64,000 nucleotides of DNA from Elusimicrobiota bacterium (GTDB lineage: Bacteria > Elusimicrobiota > Elusimicrobia > Elusimicrobiales > UBA9959), in contig JACRER010000003.1 in assembly GCA_016234365.1 (NCBI GenBank), forward strand, positions 1-64,000, written 5' to 3'. The notes beneath the pieces are model-generated. The model made no database searches and was not told where the DNA came from. It was given only the letters and a program-made list of their open reading frames with translations. The position numbers were made by a program, and so were the translations under genes. This document shows positions 54,937-63,168 of the stretch, in pieces. Every line of letters starts with the position of its first letter. Positions within the stretch are counted from its first letter, which is position 1.

Positions 54937-56114
54937 TAACTTTCGAAGAAGCGATTGGGACTGTGATTAAGGGCGCGAAGCCCCTGTCTCCCGTACGGGT
55001 CCGTATCGAAGACGCCGTGGGCCGGGCGCTGGCCGAGGACGTGCGTTCGGCGCTCGCCATGCCGCCTTTTAATAAGTCCGCCGTGGACGGCTACGCCGTG
55101 CGCGCCGCGGACGTGAAACCGGGTCGCGGCTTCAAATGCCTTGGCCTGATACAGGCCGGAGAAAGTTTCCGGCGCAGGCTGGGCTCGGGGGAATGCGTGA
55201 AGATAATGACCGGCTCGCCGGTGCCCGCCGGCGCCGACGCGGTGATAATGGTGGAATTCTCCTCGGAGAGCGGCGGCCTGGTCTGGTTCTCGCGGGGAGT
55301 TGGCAAAGAGGACAACATCGCCCTGCGCGGCGAGGATATTAAAAATGGGCGGTTGATAATGCGCCGCGGCACCGTGATAGGCGTGCAACACGTAGCGGCG
55401 CTGGCCGCCGCCGGCCGCGGCGCGGTAAAGTGCGGGGCGCTGCCCCGCGTGTCTTTGGTGAATACCGGCGGAGAAATAGTGCCGCCCGGCGCCAAGCTCG
55501 GCAAGAACCGCATCTACAACAGCAACGGCCCCATGCTCGCGGCTCTTCTGAGAACGGACAGTGTGGGCGCGGCGCCGGTAATAGTCCGCGACGAGCCCCG
55601 AAAGTTGAAGGCCGCGCTCGCCAAAGCCCTGAAGGCGGATATCGCGCTTATTTCAGGCGGCGTCTCCATGGGCGACTATGACCTGGTGCCCGGCATACTT
55701 AAGGAGCTGGGGGTAAAAAAACTTTTCCATACCGTGCGCGTGCGTCCCGGCAAGCCCATGTTCTTCGGCGTGAAGGGCCGCACGCTGGTATTCGGCATTC
55801 CCGGCAACCCGGTGGCCAATTTCATGGCCTACTTGGCCTATATCCGGCCGGCCATCCGCAAGATGGCGGGCCGCCCGGATTTCGCCCCGGTCTTTCTGGA
55901 TGGCGTTTGCGAGGCCAAATTCGAGCCGCGCACCCCGCGCCGCGCCATGGTGCTGTCCACGGTTGGAGCGGACGTCCGCTTTTCCCTGAAGGAAGTGTCC
56001 AATAACGGCTCGGCCGACATCCTGGCCCTGGCCGCGGCCGGCGGCTTTACCATGATAAAAGAGAACGGCGCGGTAAAGAAAGGCGGCCGGGCGAAATTCA
56101 TTTCATGGCTGTAG
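54933..56114 (+). CDS. moeA: Molybdopterin molybdenumtransferase MoeA
   Basis: 393 residues. Inserts molybdate or tungstate into adenylated molybdopterin. Domain marks: PPFNKSAVDGYAVRAAD, IMTGSPVPAGADAVIMVE, NTGGEIV, SGGVSMGDYDLVPGILKELG and FGIPGNPVANFMAYL. It is translationally coupled to tupC (4-bp overlap) and overlaps moaA by 10 bp. The context with tupABC and aor suggests it handles tungsten; in organisms with two MoeA copies one is tungsten-specific, but only one copy is in this window. Confidence 0.94.
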   Translation: MITFEEAIGTVIKGAKPLSPVRVRIEDAVGRALAEDVRSALAMPPFNKSAVDGYAVRAADVKPGRGFKCLGLIQAGESFRRRLGSGECVKIMTGSPVPAGADAVIMVEFSSESGGLVWFSRGVGKEDNIALRGEDIKNGRLIMRRGTVIGVQHVAALAAAGRGAVKCGALPRVSLVNTGGEIVPPGAKLGKNRIYNSNGPMLAALLRTDSVGAAPVIVRDEPRKLKAALAKALKADIALISGGVSMGDYDLVPGILKELGVKKLFHTVRVRPGKPMFFGVKGRTLVFGIPGNPVANFMAYLAYIRPAIRKMAGRPDFAPVFLDGVCEAKFEPRTPRRAMVLSTVGADVRFSLKEVSNNGSADILALAAAGGFTMIKENGAVKKGGRAKFISWL

Positions 56115-57061
56115 ATTATCTAAGGCTGTCGCTTACCGACAGGTGCAACCTCAACTGCGTCTACTGCACGCCGCGGGAGAAGAGCGGCTATTTAAAGCAC
56201 GAGGACCTGCTGCGCCACGAGGAACTGGCGCGCGCGGCCGCGGCTTTCGTGCGGGCGGGCGTAAAAAAGATCCGCCTGACCGGCGGGGAGCCGCTCCTGC
56301 GCAAGAATGTGGTCGGGCTGGTAAAGATGCTAAAGGCCATTCCGGGCCTGAAAGAACTGGCTCTCACCACCAACGGCCTGCTGCTCGCGGACTTGGCCGG
56401 ACCGCTGCGCGAGGCCGGGCTGGACAGGGTGAACGTCAGCCTGGACACGCTCAAGAAAGACGTTTTCAGGAAAATAACGGGGGGGGCCGGGCTGGACAAG
56501 GTGCGGTCGGGCATAGCCGCCGCCCTGTCCGCGGGCTTTGCCGAGGTGAAGTTGAACGTGGTGCTGATGAAAGGCGTGAACGACGCCGAGGCGGCGGCTT
56601 TCGCCAGGCTTTCACTCAAGCTGCCGCTGAACGTGCGCTTCATAGAATTCTACCCGACCAACGAAAGGTCTTCCCGCCTGAAAGGCGCGCTGGTGACCAC
56701 CGCCGATACCAAGCGGCGCATAGAAGAAGAACTGGGGCCGCTGCAGCGGGTGCCGGCCTCGGCCGCCGACGGCCCGGCCAGCGTCTATAAACTGCGCGGC
56801 GCGGACGGCAAAATAGGCTTCATAAGCGGCCGCAGCGATTATTTCTGTGGCGCCTGCAACCGGGTGCGCATGGACTGCACCGGCCGGATCTACCCGTGCC
56901 TGTTCTCGCCGGCCACGCACAGCCTGCGAGACCTGCTGCGCGCGGCAGCCCCGGACGCCGCGCTGGACGACTGCCTGCAGAAGGCCTTTTTAGTAAAATC
57001 TAGGTATAAGAAAGATTCGCCTACCGCCGGCAATATAGAGATGAGCAGCCTGGGCGGTTAA
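56105..57061 (+). CDS. moaA: GTP 3',8-cyclase MoaA
   Basis: 318 residues, radical SAM enzyme for the first step of pterin synthesis. N-terminal cluster LTDRCNLNCVYCTPRE and C-terminal cluster FCGACNRVRMDCTGRIYPC, plus LTGGEPLLRKN. The chain ends in Gly-Gly, the tail needed for catalysis. It acts with MoaC, the next gene, to give cyclic pyranopterin monophosphate. The ATG overlaps moeA by 10 bp. Confidence 0.95.
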   Translation: MAVDYLRLSLTDRCNLNCVYCTPREKSGYLKHEDLLRHEELARAAAAFVRAGVKKIRLTGGEPLLRKNVVGLVKMLKAIPGLKELALTTNGLLLADLAGPLREAGLDRVNVSLDTLKKDVFRKITGGAGLDKVRSGIAAALSAGFAEVKLNVVLMKGVNDAEAAAFARLSLKLPLNVRFIEFYPTNERSSRLKGALVTTADTKRRIEEELGPLQRVPASAADGPASVYKLRGADGKIGFISGRSDYFCGACNRVRMDCTGRIYPCLFSPATHSLRDLLRAAAPDAALDDCLQKAFLVKSRYKKDSPTAGNIEMSSLGG

Positions 57062-57068
57062 GGACCCT

Positions 57069-57494
57069 ATGATAGACGTCGGGAATAAGAAAGACACAAA
57101 GCGGACGGCCAGGGCGCAGGCGTACATAAAGCTGAATCCGGAGATAGTCGCCCTGATCAAGGCCGGCAAACTTCCCAAAGGCAATGTGCTGGAAGCCGCC
57201 CGGTTCGCCGGCATCCTAGCCGCCAAGAACACCGCCGGCCTCATCCCGCTCTGTCACAATCTCCCGCTTAATTTTGTGGGCGTTGAATTCAAAGTGGAAA
57301 AGGCGGGAATCCTTATAACCACCGAGGCACGCTGTACCGGCAAGACCGGCGTGGAAATGGAGGCCCTGGTAGCCGCCTCCGCCGCGGCCCTCACCATTTA
57401 CGATATGTGCAAGATGTTCTCGCAGGACCTGGAGATAGGGGAGATCTTCCTGCTAGAGAAGCTGGGCGGCAAGAGCGGGCATTACAAGAGGTAG
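57069..57494 (+). CDS. moaC: Cyclic pyranopterin monophosphate synthase MoaC
   Basis: 141 residues. Marks: KGNVLEAARFAGILAAKNT, LIPLCHNLPL (catalytic His region), ARCTGKTGVEMEALVAAS and YDMCKMF with the C-terminal Lys-rich end. It is slightly shorter at the N-terminus than most MoaC, but MIDVGNKKDTKRTA aligns with the usual DVS-x-K-x-x-T-x-R-x-A start. It begins 7 bp after moaA. Confidence 0.94.
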   Translation: MIDVGNKKDTKRTARAQAYIKLNPEIVALIKAGKLPKGNVLEAARFAGILAAKNTAGLIPLCHNLPLNFVGVEFKVEKAGILITTEARCTGKTGVEMEALVAASAAALTIYDMCKMFSQDLEIGEIFLLEKLGGKSGHYKR

Positions 57495-57507
57495 GCTCCT
57501 TAGTTAT

Positions 57508-59829
57508 ATGGTCCAGGAAAATATAAAGAAAGCGCAGACGATAAAAGGTCCCGGTTTCGCCGCTTTTATAGACCTGCACGACTCCACTTACGCTTGGGAC
57601 CAGAACGCCGATACCGCCTCCGAAATGATACGGGAACTCTACGGCGTGGTGGCGGCCACGGCCGATGAACACGGCGGCCAGGTGGGGAATTTTACCGGGG
57701 ACGGCTTTCTGCTGCTTTTTACCAGCGTTGAGAGCAGCATTCTGTGCCTCAGCCGGATAGTGCGGGATTGGGAAAAGACGCGCGAAAAATACATTGAAAA
57801 ATATTCTGTCAGCGGCGTCCCCGTGCCGGACGGCCACTTCCTGGCCCTGCGCACCGGTATTTCTTTCGGCAATTTCGGCCCGCTGGAGATAAAGGACACG
57901 GTCCACTACTCTGGCTCCGGCATAAATAAGGCCCAGCGTTGCGAGGCCGCGTCGAAGGATTACTTCCGGCGGGAGACCATAGGCCCGCTGAGTTCGCCAA
58001 ATTATATTTTCATAGACAGCAGCGCGGAAAACCTTATCCAGGTCCGGAGCGATTTTTCCATTTCGGAACAGCTGCCGGCGCGGTTCAAGGGGTATTTTCA
58101 GCCCCAGACGCCGGGGGACAAGCCGGAGCTCGAAGCCAGGAAGCAGTTCATTTACGCGGTCTGGCCCCGGAAAAAGGCCGGTTCCGAGGGGAAATCCGTT
58201 GCGGAGCTGGAAAAGCTGGCCCTCGCCCAGGCGAAGTCCGATATCGGCGACAGGCTTATCCTGGCGGCCCAGACGGTCAGATCCGCCAAGATGCTGCACG
58301 AATTGTCGCAGTCGGCCATGGGCAAGAACCGCAAAAAACTGCTTGAAGAAGCGGTAAAAGCCTATAAAGACGCCATGGGAGCTTATACCCTTGAGTCGTC
58401 GCCGGCGGAGTATGCCCATGCGCAGAGCAATCTCGGTAACGCGCTGCATGCCCAGGCGACCACTCTTGCCGGGGAAGAAAGAAATCAAAAACTGGAGCAG
58501 GCGGTAATAGCGCAGAAGGAAGCTTTGAAAGTCTATACCGCCGCTTCGGCCCCCGACGACTATGCCCGCGCGCAGAACGACCTTGGAAGAACGTTCCGTT
58601 TTCAGGCCAACGTCCTGGCGGGCGAAGACAAAAAGAAAAAACTCGCGGACGCTTTGCTGGCGCTTAAAGAGGCCTTGCGGATCTGGACGTTCTCCCGGAC
58701 CCCGCTGGATCACGCCTCGGCGCAGTGCAATCTTGGCGTGGTATTGGAAAACCAGGCCGCGCTGCTTGCCGGCGAAGAAAAAAGACGAAAACTCGACGCC
58801 GCCGTCGTGGCGTACAGGGAATCCCTGCGGGTCAGGACCTTCGACGCGACCCCCGAAGATTATGCCCTCACGCAAACGCGCCTTGGCTCGGCTTTGAAGA
58901 GCCAGGCGGGGCTCCATTCCGGAAAAGACAGGTCGCAAAGACTTGAGGAAGCTATAGCGGCGCACAAGCAGGCCCTGCGGGTCTATACGTACGACTCTTT
59001 CCCGTATGAGTACGCCGGAGCGCAGAACAATCTCGGCAACGCGCTCTGGACCCAGGCGGCGGCCCTTGCCGGAGAGGAAAGACGCCGAAAGCTCGGCGAG
59101 GCGGTCGCGGCATATAAAGAGGCCCTCCGGGTGGACACTTTCGAGACGGCTCCTTCCCATTATGCGATCAGGCATAACAATCTTGCCACCGCGATGAAGG
59201 ATCAGGCCGTTTTTTTCACGGGCGAAGAGAGGAGCCGTGCATATGATGAAGCGATAACCGCCTACTCTAAAGCTCTGCAGATCTTTACTTTTGCTTCGTC
59301 CCCCGGCCACTACGCGAGCATTCAGCACAATGTCGGTACTATGCTGCGGCAGTACGCGCTGTGCTTGACCGGGGAAGCGAAGGAGCGAAAGTTGGCGCAG
59401 GCCGTTGCCGCGTTCGGGGAGGCCCTGCGCGTGCTCGATATTCGCTCATTCCCGGACTATTACGCGAAAAGCAGGCAAAATCTCGGCACTACGTTAAGGG
59501 ATATGGCGCAATCGCTGACCGGAGCGGAGAGAGAACAGAAGTTGAACGACGCGGTAGCCGCGTATGCGGAGGCCCTGCGCGTTTTTACCTTTGAGTCGGC
59601 GCCCCACGAGTATGCCGATGCCCAAGGCGAGCTGGCGGCCGCCTTGGCCATGCAGGCGGAGGCCCTGCCGGAGAACGAAAAAAAGGAAAAGCTCCTAATG
59701 GCCGCGTCGAGTTATGCCGCGGCAATGAGGATTTACACTGAAGCCGATTATCCGGACCGCTACGGCGAGCTAAAAAAGAAAGCCGAGGGGTTAACGGGCC
59801 CGTCCTCGCCGGGGCTCCCTCCAGGATAG
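57508..59829 (+). CDS. Class III nucleotide cyclase fused to 50-residue TPR-like repeats
   Basis: 773 residues. Residues 10-170 resemble a class III adenylate/guanylate cyclase: FAAFIDLHDST (first metal Asp), NFTGDGFLLLF (second metal Asp), LRTGISFGNFG and YSGSGINKAQRCEAAS (Asn/Arg transition-state region). From about 275 to the end run roughly ten copies of a 50-residue, TPR-like repeat (pattern YAxAQNNLGxAL, LAGEERxxKLxxAVxAYKEALRV), each 150 bp. It has no signal peptide. It lies between moaC and the MOSC gene within the cofactor operon, which is unusual. Whether it makes cAMP, cGMP or is inactive cannot be seen. Confidence 0.8.
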   Translation: MVQENIKKAQTIKGPGFAAFIDLHDSTYAWDQNADTASEMIRELYGVVAATADEHGGQVGNFTGDGFLLLFTSVESSILCLSRIVRDWEKTREKYIEKYSVSGVPVPDGHFLALRTGISFGNFGPLEIKDTVHYSGSGINKAQRCEAASKDYFRRETIGPLSSPNYIFIDSSAENLIQVRSDFSISEQLPARFKGYFQPQTPGDKPELEARKQFIYAVWPRKKAGSEGKSVAELEKLALAQAKSDIGDRLILAAQTVRSAKMLHELSQSAMGKNRKKLLEEAVKAYKDAMGAYTLESSPAEYAHAQSNLGNALHAQATTLAGEERNQKLEQAVIAQKEALKVYTAASAPDDYARAQNDLGRTFRFQANVLAGEDKKKKLADALLALKEALRIWTFSRTPLDHASAQCNLGVVLENQAALLAGEEKRRKLDAAVVAYRESLRVRTFDATPEDYALTQTRLGSALKSQAGLHSGKDRSQRLEEAIAAHKQALRVYTYDSFPYEYAGAQNNLGNALWTQAAALAGEERRRKLGEAVAAYKEALRVDTFETAPSHYAIRHNNLATAMKDQAVFFTGEERSRAYDEAITAYSKALQIFTFASSPGHYASIQHNVGTMLRQYALCLTGEAKERKLAQAVAAFGEALRVLDIRSFPDYYAKSRQNLGTTLRDMAQSLTGAEREQKLNDAVAAYAEALRVFTFESAPHEYADAQGELAAALAMQAEALPENEKKEKLLMAASSYAAAMRIYTEADYPDRYGELKKKAEGLTGPSSPGLPPG

Positions 59830-59831
59830 AC

Positions 59832-60281
59832 ATGGGCAAGATCTATTCCATAAACCACAGCGCCGCCAAGGGCGTGCCTAAAGAGAACGTCCCCAAAGCC
59901 GTGCTCGTGAAAGGCTTCGGTATAGCCGGGGACGCGCATGCCGGCACGGATATCCGCCAGGTGAGTTTGCTGGACATGGAAAGCGTGCGCGGCCAGATAG
60001 CCGACGCCAGGACCAAGAACGCTTCGGTGGAGATCCGCCCCGGGATTTACGCGGAGAACATCACTACTGAAGGCGTAAACCTCGCCGCGCTGAAAATAGG
60101 CGACCGCCTGCGAATAGGCAAGACCGCCGTGCTGCGCATCTCCAAGATAGGAAAGGAATGCCACAGCCGCTGCGCCATCTACCACCAGGTAGGGGACTGC
60201 ATAATGCCCCGAAAAGGCATTTTCGCCGAAGTAGAGGAAGGCGGCGAGATCGCCGTAGGAGACTCAATTGGCCTTTATTGA
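59832..60281 (+). CDS. MOSC-domain protein
   Basis: 149 residues. A MOSC sulfur-carrier fold: AVLVKGFGIAGDAHAGTD, QVSLLDMES, PGIYAENITTEGVNL and the Cys-rich IGKECHSRCAIYHQVGDC, including the conserved Cys that may carry sulfur. Fused or adjacent MOSC and MogA domains are common in anaerobes and are linked with sulfuration of, or metal insertion into, the pterin cofactor. It overlaps mogA by 14 bp and starts 2 bp after the cyclase-TPR gene. Confidence 0.92.
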   Translation: MGKIYSINHSAAKGVPKENVPKAVLVKGFGIAGDAHAGTDIRQVSLLDMESVRGQIADARTKNASVEIRPGIYAENITTEGVNLAALKIGDRLRIGKTAVLRISKIGKECHSRCAIYHQVGDCIMPRKGIFAEVEEGGEIAVGDSIGLY

Positions 60282-60750
60282 AATAGCCGTACTTACCTCG
60301 AGCGACCGCTGCTCCCGCGGCGAAGCCGAGGACGTGAGCGGGCGCCTGGTGGGCGAAATGGTGAAGGCCATAGGCGGCCGCGTGGCCGCCTACGACATAA
60401 CGCCCGACGAGATCCCCGCCATAAAAGAAAAATTGATCCATTACTGCGACTCGCTAAAGGTGAACGTGGTCATTACCACCGGCGGCACCGGCTTCAGCGG
60501 CCGGGACGTTACGCCCGAAGCCACCGCCCAGGTCCTGGAGAAAAATATCCCCGGTTTGTCGGAACTGATGCGGGCCGAAGGCCTGAAAAAGACCAAAAAG
60601 GCCGTCCTTTCCCGCGGGATCTCCGGGATCCGCAAGAACACCATCATCCTCAACCTGCCAGGCAGCCCCAAGGCCGTAAAGGAATCCCTGGAAGCCGTGC
60701 TGGACCTTATCCCGCACGCGCTGGAGATGCTCCGCGGCGGCGGCCACTGA
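60268..60750 (+). CDS. mogA: Molybdopterin adenylyltransferase (MogA/MoaB family)
   Basis: 160 residues. Adenylates molybdopterin before metal insertion by MoeA. Marks: VLTSSDRCSRGEAEDVSG, VVITTGGTGFSGRDVTPEAT and ILNLPGSPKAVKESL. The TTG start at 60268 is accepted because AGGAGA stands just upstream and MAFIEIAVLTSSD matches the family. In tungsten users this family is usually called MoaB; MogA and MoaB cannot be told apart safely here. Last gene of the tup-mo operon. Confidence 0.92.
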   Translation: MAFIEIAVLTSSDRCSRGEAEDVSGRLVGEMVKAIGGRVAAYDITPDEIPAIKEKLIHYCDSLKVNVVITTGGTGFSGRDVTPEATAQVLEKNIPGLSELMRAEGLKKTKKAVLSRGISGIRKNTIILNLPGSPKAVKESLEAVLDLIPHALEMLRGGGH

Positions 60751-60770
60751 AGCTCCCGGGCTGAGGGTAA

Positions 60771-60807
60771 AAGAAAAGTGCCGGGTTTTGCCCGGCACTT
60801 TCTTTTT
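60771..60807. terminator. Bidirectional terminator
   Basis: AAAGTGCCGGG (60775-60785) pairs with CCCGGCACTTT (60791-60801), with T-rich and A-rich flanks; shared by mogA and the convergent gene at 60819. Confidence 0.9.
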
Positions 60808-60818
60808 AAGGATAGGCG

Positions 60819-61616
60819 TCAGCGCCCGCCGGACATGGCGGCGCCCACTACGCCGGCGGTCTTGGGATTCTTTGACAGGGCGCCGATCACGGAAGGATTT
60901 GTAAGGACGCCCAGCAGTTCAGGGTTGGTCTTTATGATGTCGGTTATGGCCGCCGGGTCGGACAACAGCGCTTTGCCGCCCGGTGTGTCCAGCAGCGCGG
61001 ACGCCAGTTTGCTGGCCGCCAGTTCGCTCACCAGCGCGGAATTGTTGAGTCCGCGCTGTACCGGGGACTTGGACATGAACTCACTCAGGTTTTTCGGGTT
61101 CTTCATATAGGCGGCCAGTGAGGCCTTGTTGGCGGTGGCGTTCTTCACCGTGTCCCGGGACATGAAGCCTTTAACCACGTAATCGTTGTTGAAGACCGCC
61201 GATAGCGCTTTGGGATTGCCCAGCAGTTTGTCGGCGAGCTTGGTGAGCGCCCCATAGGCCAGGCCGAGGTCGCGGGATTTTTTAGCGTCGGCAGATGATT
61301 CCTTGGCGGCCGGTTGCGCGTCGGCCGGGGCCCTCTCCTGCGCCTTGGGTTCGCCCCAGCTGAGCGACGGGTCCGCCTGGCGTTCGTCCCCGGGCAGGTC
61401 GAACGAAGTTTCCGCGGGCGCGGCGGCGGGGGTGGCCGCGGCGGACGAAAAGGGGGCCGGCTCCGCGGAAGAAGCGGCCGCGGTTGGCGCGGCTGGCGTG
61501 GCAGCCGGGCCGCGCGGTCCGAGCATCAGCTTTACCGCCAGGGCTCCCGCGGCCATGCAGACCGGTACTATCAGCAGCCAGAGCAGCCAGTTGTTCCCTT
61601 CTTTTTCTTCTTCCAT
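60819..61616 (-). CDS. Membrane-anchored protein with Ala/Pro linker
   Basis: 265 residues. One N-terminal membrane helix (about 9-30, NWLLWLLIVPVCMAAGALAV), an Ala/Pro/Ser-rich linker to about 110, and a helical C-terminal domain with repeated ALSAVFNN, LAAYMKNPKNLSEFM, LLSDPAAI, LLGVLTNP segments that look like degenerate short helix pairs. No named domain is recognised. The topology would leave the C-terminal part in the periplasm. Its start is 115 bp from the divergent secreted protein at 61732. Confidence 0.65.
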   Translation of the reverse strand: MEEEKEGNNWLLWLLIVPVCMAAGALAVKLMLGPRGPAATPAAPTAAASSAEPAPFSSAAATPAAAPAETSFDLPGDERQADPSLSWGEPKAQERAPADAQPAAKESSADAKKSRDLGLAYGALTKLADKLLGNPKALSAVFNNDYVVKGFMSRDTVKNATANKASLAAYMKNPKNLSEFMSKSPVQRGLNNSALVSELAASKLASALLDTPGGKALLSDPAAITDIIKTNPELLGVLTNPSVIGALSKNPKTAGVVGAAMSGGR

Positions 61617-61731
61617 AATCGCGCGGACTTCCAGGCTACAAAGATTCTATCAAAAGGACCGGCGCTTGGCGCGGCCGGGTAAAAATCGTAAAATACATTT
61701 ACGGTTGGCCGCGCGGTGCGGCGGAGGAAAA

Positions 61732-62451
61732 ATGAAACCTACCACCCTTTTGATGATCCTGGCGGCCCTGCCCGCTTCGCTGCGCGCGCAGGCGCCGGCG
61801 CTGGCGCAGCTTGGCGGCGCGGCCGGCGAGCGCGCCGTAGAGTTCGTCCAGCCCGCGGTGCCCGGCCCCGTGGATGCGGTCCGCAACACGCAGGTGCTGC
61901 TGGACCCGCGCACCGGCAAGACTTTCGTGGCTATCCCGGCGGGCGGCGGTTTTATTATCGCCTCTAACGGACAATTCGTGGCGGCCGCGTTCACCGGTTC
62001 CGGCTATGCGCTGCCGTCCGGCCAGTACTTCCCGGTGGTAGGCAAAAGCCGCGCCAAAGAGGACGGCCTCACCGGAAAGTGGACGGGCTGGGGAGAGTGG
62101 ACCTACCAGGGTTCCGGCGCGCATTGCGACGTGATGTGGCTGGCTTTCGACGACCGGAAGGATTATCTGGAGCGCAAGGGCGGCTACTTCGACTGCGGGT
62201 TTGTGGGCCTCGCCAGCGAACCGGCCAAGTTCACCAAGAAGGGTACTCAGCTGCTGGATGTGGACGGCAACCCGGCGGGCTCCTACGAGGGCAACGTCAT
62301 TAAACTCAACGAGGCCTACAGCGAGACCGTGGACATCGCTACCACCATAACCGTGAGCGGCCTGCACTTCGACTATTCCGAGATCTGGACGCAGAAAGGC
62401 GGCAGGGAGATCTACGTGATAACCGGCCGCATGTTCACCGGCGGCAAGTAA
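61732..62451 (+). CDS. Hypothetical secreted protein
   Basis: 239 residues with a signal peptide (cleavage near SLRAQA). The mature part begins with an Ala/Gly stretch, then has a beta-rich domain with two Cys (AHCDVMW, YFDCGF) and the repeated WTGWGEWTYQGSG pattern. It is not recognised. GGAGG precedes the ATG at 61732; an upstream in-frame extension is the antisense of the neighbouring gene. A strong terminator follows. The genus of small Ala-rich secreted proteins here (60819, 61732, 62516) may be functionally linked, but nothing shows it. Confidence 0.65.
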   Translation: MKPTTLLMILAALPASLRAQAPALAQLGGAAGERAVEFVQPAVPGPVDAVRNTQVLLDPRTGKTFVAIPAGGGFIIASNGQFVAAAFTGSGYALPSGQYFPVVGKSRAKEDGLTGKWTGWGEWTYQGSGAHCDVMWLAFDDRKDYLERKGGYFDCGFVGLASEPAKFTKKGTQLLDVDGNPAGSYEGNVIKLNEAYSETVDIATTITVSGLHFDYSEIWTQKGGREIYVITGRMFTGGK

Positions 62452-62464
62452 ACTTCGCTCGGCG

Positions 62465-62500
62465 AAATAAAAAACCCGGGGAGCGTCCCCGGGTTTTTTT
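62465..62500. terminator. Bidirectional terminator
   Basis: AAAACCCGGGGA (62471-62482) pairs with TCCCCGGGTTTT (62486-62497), with A and T runs on the two sides; used by 61732 and the convergent 62516 gene. Confidence 0.9.
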
Positions 62501-62515
62501 ATCGGAAGGAACGGC

Positions 62516-62968
62516 TTAGAGAGGCAGCCAGGCGAAGGGCTTGTCCACGCTGCCTTCGCCGCGGGCTACCAGCACTCCGGCCGCGTTGAAAAGCCAGGCG
62601 CGCATGGTGTCGTCGTAGACGTAGCTCTGGATGACGAACGCGGTGCGGCCGTTGACGTTCATTTTGAAAGCTTCCGAGGTGTTGCCGGGGCCCTGCGGCA
62701 GGTTGGCCAGTTCGTTGTCCAGCTGGCGGCGGGCGCCGGGGGGGAGTTCCTTCAGGTTCGCGTAATTGGTAAGGCCGCCGGCCTCTACTTCCCGCTCGAA
62801 GGCGGCTTTGGCGGCGTCGGTCCAGCTAAGGGCGGGCTGCGCTTTTACTTCGGCGGGCGCGGGGGCGGCCACGGGGGCGGCGGCGCCAAGCTGGGCGGCG
62901 GCGTCGCCGGCCAGGGCCGGGGCGGACAGGCCGGAGATCAGGACCAGGTTCATGACTATCTTTATCAT
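62516..62968 (-). CDS. Hypothetical small secreted protein
   Basis: 150 residues. Signal peptide (cleavage near ALAGDA), then an Ala/Pro-rich stretch to about 45 and a compact domain (LSWTDAAKAAFEREVEAG, NVNGRTAFVIQSYVYDD). There is no Cys and no catalytic motif; not recognised. It shares the early AAAQLGAA-type segment with the protein at 61732 (ALAQLGGAAG). 200 bp of non-coding DNA lie between its start and aor. Confidence 0.6.
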   Translation of the reverse strand: MIKIVMNLVLISGLSAPALAGDAAAQLGAAAPVAAPAPAEVKAQPALSWTDAAKAAFEREVEAGGLTNYANLKELPPGARRQLDNELANLPQGPGNTSEAFKMNVNGRTAFVIQSYVYDDTMRAWLFNAAGVLVARGEGSVDKPFAWLPL

Positions 62969-63168
62969 AGGGCTCCTTAGTGGAAAACCGATTCTAAAAC
63001 GGCTCCCCCAAGTTTATAAAAAGGTCCGCGCGCAGGAATAAGGCTTTGTGCCCAATTTTTAGACAGGATTTAGGCCCAGGCCCCGCTGGGCCTTAAGTAC
63101 CTCCCGGCCCGGTCTTAAAAATGTAAAATTCCTTTATCTTTAATGCAGTCCTTATATACGGAGGCGAC

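Noticed and set aside
61303..61731. N-terminal extension of the secreted protein at 61732
   Set aside because: It runs antisense through the gene at 60819-61616; a signal peptide and GGAGG mark the start at 61732.
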